From Siphonodentalium dalli (taxonomy: Eukaryota; Mollusca; Scaphopoda; Gadilida; Siphonodentaliidae): a stretch of 64,000 nucleotides of DNA. This document shows positions 12,135 to 25,216 of the stretch, in pieces. The first letter of the stretch is position 1. Every line of letters begins with the position of its first letter. Position numbers and translations under genes: made by a program. The DNA lies in the NCBI GenBank assembly GCA_032622095.1, contig CP136068.1, positions 129,897,989-129,961,988 on the forward strand, in the 5' to 3' direction. The notes beneath the pieces are model-generated. The model saw nothing but the letters and a program-made list of their open reading frames with translations. It made no database searches and was not told the DNA's origin.

Positions 12135-12327
12135 AAGTTTTCAAATTTCAAGTTTTTAAGTGAAATCGAATGTCAGGCTGGCTTTCAGTTAGGCGTTCGA
12201 CTTAGAAAATATTTCAGCCCAAAAATGGATTTCGAGTTTTTTGCGCGAAACATCATGTTTTGACCCAATTCGTGCTCCCCCACTCGAATCTGGTCAAAAT
12301 TGTCAAGGAAACTCGAAAAGGAAATTC
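12135..12327 (+). repeat. X partial monomer, copy 5
   Basis: Same insert following L, 3289 bp after copy 4, which is one SL-SL-SLX higher-order unit. Confidence 0.92.
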
Positions 12328-15300
12328 GAATGTCAGTCTGAAGTGTGAAGTTGGTTAGGCGTTCGGCGTTCGACATTCGTTTAACATTCAACTTAGAAAA
12401 TTTCGACCGAAAAATGGAAATTTAGTTTTATGCGCTAAAGGTGTTCTTTTTACCCAATTCGTGCTCTATCAATCAAATCTGGTCTAACTTTCATCGTTTT
12501 CCAAAAAAATTATTTCGACCCAAAAATATATAGGCCCCTACAGAGGGGACAGGCCTCGTTTGTTGACCGATCGACACCAAATTTGGTGAGGAAGTGTGTC
12601 CCCAGCAGTAATCTTCATAACCAAACGCACGGGTCGCAGACTGTTGCCGATTTCAAGTTTTTGAGTGAAATCGAATGTCAGGCTGGCTTTCAGTTAGGCG
12701 TTCGACTTAGAAAATATTTCAGCCCAAAAATGGATTTCGAGTTTTTTGCGCGAAACATCATGTTTTGACCCAATTCGTGCTCCCCCACTCGAATCTGGTC
12801 AAAATTGTCAAGGAAACTCGAAAAGTAAATTCGAATGTCAGTCTGAAGTGTGAAGTTGGTTAGGCGTTCGGCGTTCGACATTCGTTTAACATTCAACTTA
12901 GAAAATTTCGACCGAAAAATGGAAATTTAGTTTTTTGCGCTAAAGGTGTTCTTTTTACCCAATTCGTGCTCTATCAATCAAATCTGGTCCAACTTTCATC
13001 GTTTTCCAAAAAAATTATTTTACCGCCGGACTTGGAAAATTTCGACCCAAAAATATATAGGCCCCTACAGAGGGGACAGGCCTCGTTTGTTGACCGATCG
13101 ACACCAAATTTGGTGAGGAAGTGTGTCCCCAGTAGTAATCTTCATAACCAAACGCACGGGTCGCAGACTGTTGCCGATTTCAAGTTTTTAAGTGAAATCG
13201 AATGTCAGGCTGGCTTTCAGTTAGGCGTTCGACTTAGAAAATATTTCAGCCCAAAAATGGATTTCGAGTTTTTTGCGCGAAACATCATGTTTTGACCCAA
13301 TTCGTGCTCCCCCACTCGAATCTGGTCAAAATTGTCAAGGAAACTCGAAAAGTAAATTCGAATGTCAGTCTGAAGTGTGAAGTTGGTTAGGCGTTCGGCG
13401 TTCGACATTCGTTTAACATTCAACTTAGAAAATTTCGACCGAAAAATGGAAATTTAGTTTTATGCGCTAAAGGTGTTCTTTTTACCCAATTCGTGCTCTA
13501 TCAATCAAATCTGGTCTAACTTTCATCGTTTTCCAAAAAAATTATTTCGACCCAAAAATATATAGGCCCCTACAGAGGGGACAGGCCTCGTTTGTTGACC
13601 GATCGACACCAAATTTGGTGAGGAAGTGTGTCCCCAGTAGTAATCTTCATAACCAAACGCACGGGTCGCAGACTGTTGCCGATTTCAAGTTTTTAAGTGA
13701 AATCGAATGTCAGGCTGGCTTTCAGTTAGGCGTTCGACTTAGAAAATATTTCAGCCCAAAAATGGATTTCGAGTTTTTTGCGCGAAACATCATGTTTTGA
13801 CCCAATTCGTGCTCCCCCACTCGAATCTGGTCAAAATTGTCAAGGAAACTCGAAAAGTAAATTCGAATGTCAGTCTGAAGTGTGAAGTTGGTTAGGCGTT
13901 CGGCGTTCGACATTAGTTTAACATTCAACTTAGAAAATTTCGACCGAAAAATGGAAATTTAGTTTTTTGCGCTAAAGGTGTTCTTTTTACCCAATTCGTG
14001 CTCTATCAATCAAATCTGGTCCAACTTTCATCGTTTTCCAAAAAAATTATTTTACCGCCGGACTTGGAAAATTTCGACCCAAAAATATATAGGCCCCTAC
14101 AGAGGGGACAGGCCTCGTTTGTTGACCAATCGACACCAAATTTGGTGAGGAAGTGTGTCCCCAGTAGTAATCTTCATAACCAAACGCACGGGTCGCAGAC
14201 TGTTGCCGATTTCAAGTTTTTAAGTGAAATCGAATGTCAGGCTGGCTTTCAGTTAGGCGTTCGACTTAGAAAATATTTCAGCCCAAAAATGGATTTCGAG
14301 TTTTTTGCGCGAAACATCATGTTTTGACCCAATTCGTGCTCCCCCACTCGAATCTGGTCAAAATTGTCAAGGAAACTCGAAAAGTAAATTCGAATGTCAG
14401 TCTGAAGTGTGAAGTTGGTTAGGCGTTCGGCGTTCGACATTCGTTTAACATTCAACTTAGAAAATTTCGACCGAAAAATGGAAATTTAGTTTTATGCGCT
14501 AAAGGTGTTCTTTTTACCCAATTCGTGCTCTATCAATCAAATCTGGTCTAACTTTCATCGTTTTCCAAAAAAATTATTTCGACCCAAAAATATATAGGCC
14601 CCTACAGAGGGGACAGGCCTCGTTTGTTGACCGATCGACACCAAATTTGGTGAGGAAGTGTGTCCCCAGTAGTAATCTTCATAACCAAACGCACGGGTCG
14701 CAGACTGTTGCCGATTTCAAGTTTTTAAGTGAAATCGAATGTCAGGCTGGCTTTCAGTTAGGCGTTCGACTTAGAAAATATTTCAGCCCAAAAATGGATT
14801 TCGAGTTTTTTGCGCGAAACATCATGTTTTGACCCAATTCGTGCTCCCCCACTCGAATCTGGTCAAAATTGTCAAGGAAACTCGAAAAGTAAATTCGAAT
14901 GTCAGTCTGAAGTGTGAAGTTGGTTAGGCGTTCGGCGTTCGACATTAGTTTAACATTCAACTTAGAAAATTTCGACCGAAAAATGGAAATTTAGTTTTTT
15001 GCGCTAAAGGTGTTCTTTTTACCCAATTCGTGCTCTATCAATCAAATCTGGTCCAACTTTCATCGTTTTCCAAAAAAATTATTTTACCGCCGGACTTGGA
15101 AAATTTCGACCCAAAAATATATAGGCCCCTACAGAGGGGACAGGCCTCGTTTGTTGACCAATCGACACCAAATTTGGTGAGGAAGTGTGTCCCCAGTAGT
15201 AATCTTCATAACCAAACGCACGGGTCGCAGACTGTTGCCGATTTCAAGTTTTTAAGTGAAATCGAATGTCAGGCTGGCTTTCAGTTAGGCGTTCGACTTA

Positions 15301-15423
15301 GAAAATATTTCAGCCCAAAAATGGATTTCGAGTTTTTAGCGCGAAACATCATGTTTTGACCCAATTCGTGCTCCCCCACTCGAATCTGGTCAAAATTGTC
15401 AAGGAAACTCGAAAAGGAAATTC

Positions 15424-15616
15424 AAGTTTTCAAATTTCAAGTTTTTAAGTGAAATCGAATGTCAGGCTGGCTTTCAGTTAGGCGTTCGACTTAGAAAATA
15501 TTTCAGCCCAAAAATGGATTTCGAGTTTTTTGCGCGAAACATCATGTTTTGACCCAATTCGTGCTCCCCCACTCGAATCTGGTCAAAATTGTCAAGGAAA
15601 CTCGAAAAGGAAATTC
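15424..15616 (+). repeat. X partial monomer, copy 6
   Basis: Same insert following L, 3289 bp after copy 5. Confidence 0.92.
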
Positions 15617-17680
15617 GAATGTCAGTCTGAAGTGTGAAGTTGGTTAGGCGTTCGGCGTTCGACATTCGTTTAACATTCAACTTAGAAAATTTCGACCGAA
15701 AAATGGAAATTTAGTTTTATGCGCTAAAGGTGTTCTTTTTACCCAATTCGTGCTCTATCAATCAAATCTGGTCTAACTTTCATCGTTTTCCAAAAAAATT
15801 ATTTCGACCCAAAAATATATAGGCCCCTACAGAGGGGACAGGCCTCGTTTGTTGACCGATCGACACCAAATTTGGTGAGGAAGTGTGTCCCCAGTAGTAA
15901 TCTTCATAACCAAACGCACGGGTCGCAGACTGTTGCCGATTTCAAGTTTTTAAGTGAAATCGAATGTCAGGCTGGCTTTCAGTTAGGCGTTCGACTTAGA
16001 AAATATTTCAGCCCAAAAATGGATTTCGAGTTTTTTGCGCGAAACATCATGTTTTGACCCAATTCGTGCTCCCCCACTCGAATCTGGTCAAAATTGTCAA
16101 GGAAACTCGAAAAGTAAATTCGAATGTCAGTCTGAAGTGTGAAGTTGGTTAGGCGTTCGGCGTTCGACATTCGTTTAACATTCAACTTAGAAAATTTCGA
16201 CCGAAAAATGGAAATTTAGTTTTTTGCGCTAAAGGTGTTCTTTTTACCCAATTCGTGCTCTATCAATCAAATCTGGTCCAACTTTCATCGTTTTCCAAAA
16301 AAATTATTTTACCGCCGGACTTGGAAAATTTCGACCCAAAAATATATAGGCCCCTACAGAGGGGACAGGCCTCGTTTGTTGACCGATCGACACCAAATTT
16401 GGTGAGGAAGTGTGTCCCCAGTAGTAATCTTCATAACCAAACGCACGGGTCGCAGACTGTTGCCGATTTCAAGTTTTTAAGTGAAATCGAATGTCAGGCT
16501 GGCTTTCAGTTAGGCGTTCGACTTAGAAAATATTTCAGCCCAAAAATGGATTTCGAGTTTTTTGCGCGAAACATCATGTTTTGACCCAATTCGTGCTCCC
16601 CCACTCGAATCTGGTCAAAATTGTCAAGGAAACTCGAAAAGTAAATTCGAATGTCAGTCTGAAGTGTGAAGTTGGTTAGGCGTTCGGCGTTCGACATTCG
16701 TTTAACATTCAACTTAGAAAATTTCGACCGAAAAATGAAAATTTAGTTTTATGCGCTAAAGGTGTTCTTTTTACCCAATTCGTGCTCTATCAATCAAATC
16801 TGGTCTAACTTTCATCGTTTTCCAAAAAAATTATTTCGACCCAAAAATATATAGGCCCCTACAGAGGGGACAGGCCTCGTTTGTTGACCGATCGACACCA
16901 AATTTGGTGAGGAAGTGTGTCCCCAGTAGTAATCTTCATAACCAAACGCACGGGTCGCAGACTGTTGCCGATTTCAAGTTTTTAAGTGAAATCGAATGTC
17001 AGGCTGGCTTTCAGTTAGGCGTTCGACTTAGAAAATATTTCAGCCCAAAAATGGATTTCGAGTTTTTTGCGCGAAACATCATGTTTTGACCCAATTCGTG
17101 CTCCCCCACTCGAATCTGGTCAAAATTGTCAAGGAAACTCGAAAAGTAAATTCGAATGTCAGTCTGAAGTGTGAAGTTGGTTAGGCGTTCGGCGTTCGAC
17201 ATTAGTTTAACATTCAACTTAGAAAATTTCGACCGAAAAATGGAAATTTAGTTTTTTGCGCTAAAGGTGTTCTTTTTACCCAATTCGTGCTCTATCAATC
17301 AAATCTGGTCCAACTTTCATCGTTTTCCAAAAAAATTATTTTACCGCCGGACTTGGAAAATTTCGACCCAAAAATATATAGGCCCCTACAGAGGGGACAG
17401 GCCTCGTTTGTTGACCGATCGACACCAAATTTGGTGAGGAAGTGTGTCCCCAGTAGTAATCTTCATAACCAAACGCACGGGTCGCAGACTGTTGCCGATT
17501 TCAAGTTTTTAAGTGAAATCGAATGTCAGGCTGGCTTTCAGTTAGGCGTTCGACTTAGAAAATATTTCAGCCCAAAAATGGATTTCGAGTTTTTAGCGCG
17601 AAACATCATGTTTTGACCCAATTCGTGCTCCCCCACTCGAATCTGGTCAAAATTGTCAAGGAAACTCGAAAAGGAAATTC

Positions 17681-17873
17681 AAGTTTTCAAATTTCAAGTT
17701 TTTAAGTGAAATCGAATGTCAGGCTGGCTTTCAGTTAGGCGTTCGACTTAGAAAATATTTCAGCCCAAAAATGGATTTCGAGTTTTTTGCGCGAAACATC
17801 ATGTTTTGACCCAATTCGTGCTCCCCCACTCGAATCTGGTCAAAATTGTCAAGGAAACTCGAAAAGGAAATTC
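17681..17873 (+). repeat. X partial monomer, copy 7
   Basis: Same insert following L. Spacing from copy 6 is 2257 bp (1225 + 1032), so the 3289-bp unit has lost one dimer here. Confidence 0.92.
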
Positions 17874-20442
17874 GAATGTCAGTCTGAAGTGTGAAGTTGG
17901 TTAGGCGTTCGGCGTTCGACATTCGTTTAACATTCAACTTAGAAAATTTCGACCGAAAAATGGAAATTTAGTTTTATGCGCTAAAGGTGTTCTTTTTACC
18001 CAATTCGTGCTCTATCAATCAAATCTGGTCTAACTTTCATCGTTTTCCAAAAAAATTATTTCGACCCAAAAATATATAGGCCCCTACAGAGGGGACAGGC
18101 CTCGTTTGTTGACCGATCGACACCAAATTTGGTGAGGAAGTGTGTCCCCAGTAGTAATCTTCATAACCAAACGCACGGGTCGCAGACTGTTGCCGATTTC
18201 AAGTTTTTAAGTGAAATCGAATGTCAGGCTGGCTTTCAGTTAGGCGTTCGACTTAGAAAATATTTCAGCCCAAAAATGGATTTCGAGTTTTTTGCGCGAA
18301 ACATCATGTTTTGACCCAATTCGTGCTCCCCCACTCGAATCTGGTCAAAATTGTCAAGGACACTCGAAAAGTAAATTCGAATGTCAGTCTGAAGTGTGAA
18401 GTTGGTTAGGCGTTCGGCGTTCGACATTAGTTTAACATTCAACTTAGAAAATTTCGACCGAAAAATGGAAATTTAGTTTTTTGCGCTAAAGGTGTTCTTT
18501 TTACCCAATTCGTGCTCTATCAATCAAATCTGGTCCAACTTTCATCGTTTTCCAAAAAAATTATTTTACCGCCGGACTTGGAAAATTTCGACCCAAAAAT
18601 ATATAGGCCCCTACAGAGGGGACAGGCCTCGTTTGTTGACCGATCGACACCAAATTTGGTGAGGAAGTGTGTCCCCAGTAGTAATCTTCATAACCAAACG
18701 CACGGGTCGCAGACTGTTGCCGATTTCAAGTTTTTAAGTGAAATCGAATGTCAGGCTGGCTTTCAGTTAGGCGTTCGACTTAGAAAATATTTCAGCCCAA
18801 AAATGGATTTCGAGTTTTTTGCGCGAAACATCATGTTTTGACCCAATTCGTGCTCCCCCACTCGAATCTGGTCAAAATTGTCAAGGAAACTCGAAAAGTA
18901 AATTCGAATGTCAGTCTGAAGTGTGAAGTTGGTTAGGCGTTCGGCGTTCGACATTCGTTTAACATTCAACTTAGAAAATTTCGACCGAAAAATGGAAATT
19001 TTGTTTTATGCGCTAAAGGTGTTCTTTTTACCCAATTCGTGCTCTATCAATCAAATCTGGTCTAACTTTCATCGTTTTCCAAAAAAATTATTTCGACCCA
19101 AAAATATATAGGCCCCTACAGAGGGGACAGGCCTCGTTTGTTGACCGATCGACACCAAATTTGGTGAGGAAGTGTGTCCCCAGTAGTAATCTTCATAACC
19201 AAACGCACGGGTCGCAGACTGTTGCCGATTTCAAGTTTTTAAGTGAAATCGAATGTCAGGCTGGCTTTCAGTTAGGCGTTCGACTTAGAAAATATTTCAG
19301 CCCAAAAATGGATTTCGAGTTTTTTGCGCGAAACATCATGTTTTGACCCAATTCGTGCTCCCCCACTCGAATCTGGTCAAAATTGTCAAGGAAACTCGAA
19401 AAGTAAATTCGAATGTCAGTCTGAAGTGTGAAGTTGGTTAGGCGTTCGGCGTTCGACATTCGTTTAACATTCAACTTAGAAAATTTCGACCGAAAAATGG
19501 AAATTTAGTTTTTTGCGCTAAAGGTGTTCTTTTTACCCAATTCGTGCTCTATCAATCAAATCTGGTCCAACTTTCATCGTTTTCCAAAAAAATTATTTTA
19601 CCGCCGGACTTGGAAAATTTCGACACAAAAATATATAGGCCCCTACAGAGGGGACAGGCCTCGTTTGTTGACCGATCGACACCAAATTTGGTGAGGAAGT
19701 GTGTCCCCAGTAGTAATCTTCATAGCCAAACGCACGGGTCGCAGACTGTTGCCGATTTCAAGTTTTTAAGTGAAATCGAATGTCAGGCTGGCTTTCAGTT
19801 AGGCGTTCGACTTAGAAAATATTTCAGCCCAAAAATGGATTTCGAGTTTTTTGCGCGAAACATCATGTTTTGACCCAATTCGTGCTCCCCCACTCGAATC
19901 TGGTCAAAATTGTCAAGGAAACTCGAAAAGTAAATTCGAATGTCAGTCTGAAGTGTGAAGTTGGTTAGGCGTTCGGCGTTCGACATTCGTTTAACATTCA
20001 ACTTAGAAAATTTCGACCGAAAAATGGAAATTTAGTTTTATGCGCTAAAGGTGTTCTTTTTACCCAATTCGTGCTCTATCAATCAAATCTGGTCTAACTT
20101 TCATCGTTTTCCAAAAAAATTATTTCGACCCAAAAATATATAGGCCCCTACAGAGGGGACAGGCCTCGTTTGTTGACCGATCGACACCAAATTTGGTGAG
20201 GAAGTGTGTCCCCAGTAGTAATCTTCATAACCAAACGCACGGGTCGCAGACTGTTGCCGATTTCAAGTTTTTAAGTGAAATCGAATGTCAGGCTGGCTTT
20301 CAGTTAGGCGTTCGACTTAGAAAATATTTCAGCCCAAAAATGGATTTCGAGTTTTTAGCGCGAAACATCATATTTTGACCCAATTCGTGCTCCCCCACTC
20401 GAATCTGGTCAAAATTGTCAAGGAAACTCGAAAAGGAAATTC

Positions 20443-20635
20443 AAGTTTTCAAATTTCAAGTTTTTAAGTGAAATCGAATGTCAGGCTGGCTTTCAGTTAG
20501 GCGTTCGACTTAGAAAATATTTCAGCCCAAAAATGGATTTCGAGTTTTTTGCGCGAAACATCATGTTTTGACCCAATTCGTGCTCCCCCACTCGAATCTG
20601 GTCAAAATTGTCAAGGAAACTCGAAAAGGAAATTC
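20443..20635 (+). repeat. X partial monomer, copy 8 (after an S unit)
   Basis: Same insert, but the preceding unit is S, not L, and carries CATCATATTTTG in place of CATCATGTTTTG. A patched S follows (20741-20756). The same S-X-patched-S order recurs at 29047 and 33949. Confidence 0.92.
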
Positions 20636-20740
20636 GAATGTCAGTCTGAAGTGTGAAGTTGGTTAGGCGTTCGGCGTTCGACATTCGTTTAACATTCAAC
20701 TTAGAAAATTTCGACCGAAAAATGGAAATTTAGTTTTATG

Positions 20741-20756
20741 GATTTCGAGTTTTTTT
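20741..20756 (+). repeat. 16-bp patched segment in an S unit, copy 1
   Basis: In place of the usual CGCTAA after TTTTATG, the unit has GATTTCGAGTTTTTTT, a net gain of 10 bp. The new bases match the equivalent position of the first internal box, where ATGGATTTCGAGTTTTTT is normal. It therefore looks like a short template switch between two internal boxes of the monomer, entering at ATG and leaving in the T run before AGGTGTTC. Non-allelic gene conversion over a few bases is the alternative. Confidence 0.88.
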
Positions 20757-23700
20757 AGGTGTTCTTTTTACCCAATTCGTGCTCTATCAATCAAATCTGG
20801 TCTAACTTTCATCGTTTTCCAAAAAAATTATTTCGACCCAAAAATATATAGGCCCCTACAGAGGGGACAGGCCTCGTTTGTTGACCGATCGACACCAAAT
20901 TTGGTGAGGAAGTGTGTCCCCAGTAGTAATCTTCATAACCAAACGCACGGGTCGCAGACTGTTGCCGATTTCAAGTTTTTAAGTGAAATCGAATGTCAGG
21001 CTGGCTTTCAGTTAGGCGTTCGACTTAGAAAATATTTCAGCCCAAAAATGGATTTCGAGTTTTTTGCGCGAAACATCATGTTTTGACCCAATTCGTGCTC
21101 CCCCACTCGAATCTGGTCAAAATTGTCAAGGAAACTGAAAAGTAAATTCGAATGTCAGTCTGAAGTGTGAAGTTGGTTAGGCGTTCGGCGTTCGACATTC
21201 GTTTAACATTCAACTTAGAAAATTTCGACCGAAAAATGGAAATTTAGTTTTTTGCGCTAAAGGTGTTCTTTTTACCCAATTCGTGCTATATCAATCAAAT
21301 CTGGTCCAACTTTCATCGTTTTCCAAAAAATTTATTTTACCGCCGGACTTGGAAAATTTCGACCCAAAAATATATAGGCCCCTACAGAGGGGACAGGCCT
21401 CGTTTGTTGACCGATCGACACCAAATTTGGTGAGGAAGTGTGTCCCCAGTAGTAATCTTCATAACCAAACGCACGGGTCGCAGACTGTTGCCGATTTCAA
21501 GTTTTTAAGTGAAATCGAATGTCAGGCTGGCTTTCAGTTAGGCGTTCGACTTAGAAAATATTTCAGCCCAAAAATGGATTTCGAGTTTTTGCGCGAAACA
21601 TCATGTTTTGACCCAATTCGTGCTCCCCCACTCGAATCTGGTCAAAATTGTCAAGGAAACTCGAAAAGTAAATTCGAATGTCAGTCTGAAGTGTGAAGTT
21701 GGTTAGGCGTTCGGCGTTCGACATTCGTTTAACATTCAACTTAGAAAATTTCGACCGAAAAATGGAAATTTTGTTTTATGCGCTAAAGGTGTTCTTTTTA
21801 CCCAATTCGTGCTCTATCAATCAAATCTGGTCTAACTTTCATCGTTTTCCAAAAAAATTATTTCGACCCAAAAATATATAGGCCCCTACAGAGGGGACAG
21901 GCCTCGTTTGTTGACCGATCGACACCAAATTTGGTGAGGAAGTGTGTCCCCAGTAGTAATCTTCATAACCAAACGCACGGGTCGCAGACTGTTGCCGATT
22001 TCAAGTTTTTAAGTGAAATCGAATGTCAGGCTGGCTTTCAGTTAGGCGTTCGACTTAGAAAATATTTCAGCCCAAAAATGGATTTCGAGTTTTTTGCGCG
22101 AAACATCATGTTTTGACCCAATTCGTGCTCCCCCACTCGAATCTGGTCAAAATTGTCAAGGAAACTAGAAAAGTAAATTCGAATGTCAGTCTGAAGTGTG
22201 AAGTTGGTTAGGCGTTCGGCGTTCGACATTAGTTTAACATTCAACTTAGAAAATTTCGACCGAAAAATGGAAATTTAGTTTTTTGCGCTAAAGGTGTTCT
22301 TTTTACCCAATTCGTGCTCTATCAATCAAATCTGGTCTAACTTTCATCGTTTTCCAAAAAAATTATTTCGACCCAAAAATATATAGGCCCCTACAGAGGG
22401 GACAGGCCTCGTTTGTTGATCGATCGACACCAAATTTGGTGAGGAAGTGTGTCCCCAGTAGTAATCTTCATAACCAAACGCACGGGTCGCAGACTGTTGC
22501 CGATTTCAAGTTTTTAAGTGAAATCGAATGTCAGGCTGGCTTTCAGTTAGGCGTTCGACTTAGAAAATATTTCAGCCCAAAAATGGATGTCGAGTTTTTT
22601 GCGCGAAACATCATGTTTTGACCCAATTCGTGCTCCCCCACTCGAATCTGGTCAAAATTGTCAAGGAAACTCGAAAAGTAAATTCGAATGTCAGTCTGAA
22701 GTGTGAAGTTGGTTAGGCGTTCGGCGTTCGACATTCGTTTAACATTCAACTTAGAAAATTTCGACCGAAAAATGGAAATTTTGTTTTATGCGCTAAAGGT
22801 GTTCTTTTTACCCAATTCGTGCTCTATCAATCAAATCTGGTCTAACTTTCATCGTTTTCCAAAAAAATTATTTCGACCCAAAAATATATAGGCCCCTACA
22901 GAGGGGACAGGCCTCGTTTGTTGACCGATCGACACCAAATTTGGTGAGGAAGTGTGTCCCCAGTAGTAATCTTCATAACCAAACGCACGGGTCGCAGACT
23001 GTTGCCGATTTCAAGTTTTTAAGTGAAATCGAATGTCAGGCTGGCTTTCAGTTAGGCGTTCGACTTAGAAAATATTTCAGCCCAAAAATGGATTTCGAGT
23101 TTTTTGCGCGAAACATCATGTTTTGACCCAATTCGTGCTCCCCCACTCGAATCTGGTCAAAATTGTCAAGGAAACTGAAAAGTAAATTCGAATGTCAGTC
23201 TGAAGTGTGAAGTTGGTTAGGCGTTCGGCGTTCGACATTCGTTTAACATTCAACTTAGAAAATTTCGACCGAAAAATGGAAATTTAGTTTTTTGCGCTAA
23301 AGGTGTTCTTTTTACCCAATTCGTGCTATATCAATCAAATCTGGTCCAACTTTCATCGTTTTCCAAAAAATTTATTTTACCGCCGGACTTGGAAAATTTC
23401 GACCCAAAAATATATAGGCCCCTACAGAGGGGACAGGCCTCGTTTGTTGACCGATCGACACCAAATTTGGTGAGGAAGTGTGTCCCCAGTAGTAATCTTC
23501 ATAACCAAACGCACGGGTCGCAGACTGTTGCCGATTTCAAGTTTTTAAGTGAAATCGAATGTCAGGCTGGCTTTCAGTTAGGCGTTCGACTTAGAAAATA
23601 TTTCAGCCCAAAAATGGATTTCGAGTTTTTGCGCGAAACATCATGTTTTGACCCAATTCGTGCTCCCCCACTCGAATCTGGTCAAAATTGTCAAGGAAAC

Positions 23701-25216
23701 TCGAAAAGTAAATTCGAATGTCAGTCTGAAGTGTGAAGTTGGTTAGGCGTTCGGCGTTCGACATTCGTTTAACATTCAACTTAGAAAATTTCGACCGAAA
23801 AATGGAAATTTTGTTTTATGCGCTAAAGGTGTTCTTTTTACCCAATTCGTGCTCTATCAATCAAATCTGGTCTAACTTTCATCGTTTTCCAAAAAAATTA
23901 TTTCGACCCAAAAATATATAGGCCCCTACAGAGGGGACAGGCCTCGTTTGTTGACCGATCGACACCAAATTTGGTGAGGAAGTGTGTCCCCAGTAGTAAT
24001 CTTCATAACCAAACGCACGGGTCGCAGACTGTTGCCGATTTCAAGTTTTTAAGTGAAATCGAATGTCAGGCTGGCTTTCAGTTAGGCGTTCGACTTAGAA
24101 AATATTTCAGCCCAAAAATGGATTTCGAGTTTTTTGCGCGAAACATCATGTTTTGACCCAATTCGTGCTCCCCCACTCGAATCTGGTCAAAATTGTCAAG
24201 GAAACTAGAAAAGTAAATTCGAATGTCAGTCTGAAGTGTGAAGTTGGTTAGGCGTTCGGCGTTCGACATTAGTTTAACATTCAACTTAGAAAATTTCGAC
24301 CGAAAAATGGAAATTTAGTTTTTTGCGCTAAAGGTGTTCTTTTTACCCAATTCGTGCTCTATCAATCAAATCTGGTCTAACTTTCATCGTTTTCCAAAAA
24401 AATTATTTCGACCCAAAAATATATAGGCCCCTACAGAGGGGACAGGCCTCGTTTGTTGATCGATCGACACCAAATTTGGTGAGGAAGTGTGTCCCCAGTA
24501 GTAATCTTCATAACCAAACGCACGGGTCGCAGACTGTTGCCGATTTCAAGTTTTTAAGTGAAATCGAATGTCAGGCTGGCTTTCAGTTAGGCGTTCGACT
24601 TAGAAAATATTTCAGCCCAAAAATGGATGTCGAGTTTTTTGCGCGAAACATCATGTTTTGACCCAATTCGTGCTCCCCCACTCGAATCTGGTCAAAATTG
24701 TCAAGGAAACTCGAAAAGTAAATTCGAATGTCAGTCTGAAGTGTGAAGTTGGTTAGGCGTTCGGCGTTCGACATTCGTTTAACATTCAACTTAGAAAATT
24801 TCGACCGAAAAATGGAAATTTTGTTTTATGCGCTAAAGGTGTTCTTTTTACCCAATTCGTGCTCTATCAATCAAATCTGGTCTAACTTTCATCGTTTTCC
24901 AAAAAAATTATTTCGACCCAAAAATATATAGGCCCCTACAGAGGGGACAGGCCTCGTTTGTTGACCGATCGACACCAAATTTGGTGAGGAAGTGTGTCCC
25001 CAGTAGTAATCTTCATAACCAAACGCACGGGTCGCAGACTGTTGCCGATTTCAAGTTTTTAAGTGAAATCGAATGTCAGGCTGGCTTTCAGTTAGGCGTT
25101 CGACTTAGAAAATATTTCAGCCCAAAAATGGATTTCGAGTTTTTTGCGCGAAACATCATGTTTTGACCCAATTCGTGCTCCCCCACTCGAATCTGGTCAA
25201 AATTGTCAAGGAAACT
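20741..25216 (+). repeat. Block B: S-rich block with 2040-bp tandem duplication
   Basis: After a patched S unit the order is S, L, S, S, S, L, S, S, S, L, X. Sequence at position n matches n+2040 from just after the patch (about 20758) to about 23175. Diagnostic shared variants are GAAACTGAAAAG (one C lost, 21136 and 23176), GCTATATC (about 21287 and 23327), a T run shortened by one (21586 and 23626), GAAACTAGAAAAG (about 22166 and 24206), TTGATCGATCG (about 22419 and 24459) and GGATGTCGAG (about 22588 and 24628). The third period reverts to the common form, so the block is one duplication plus a partial overlap. Confidence 0.88.

Larger units (their letters stand above)
1..20740 (+). repeat. 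Block A: S-L dimer array with X inserts
   Basis: Unit order is SL, SL, SLX, SLX, SLX, SL, SL, SLX, SL, SL, SLX, SL, SL, SLX, SL, SLX, SL, SL, SX. Dimer spacing is exactly 1032 bp, or 1225 bp when X is present. The pattern SL-SL-SLX (3289 bp) recurs and is the dominant higher-order unit here. Private variants trace copying between distant parts. CGGGTCACAG at 846, 1878, 6585 and 7617 shows a 5739-bp offset. TTTGAGTG at 9374 and 12663 shows 3289 bp. The variant GAAAAATGAAAAT near 11191 and 16737 shows 5546 bp. There are no genes. Confidence 0.92.

Noticed and set aside
20741-20756. Small mobile-element insertion in the patched S unit
   Set aside because: The inserted bases match a homologous place inside the same monomer and have no target duplication.
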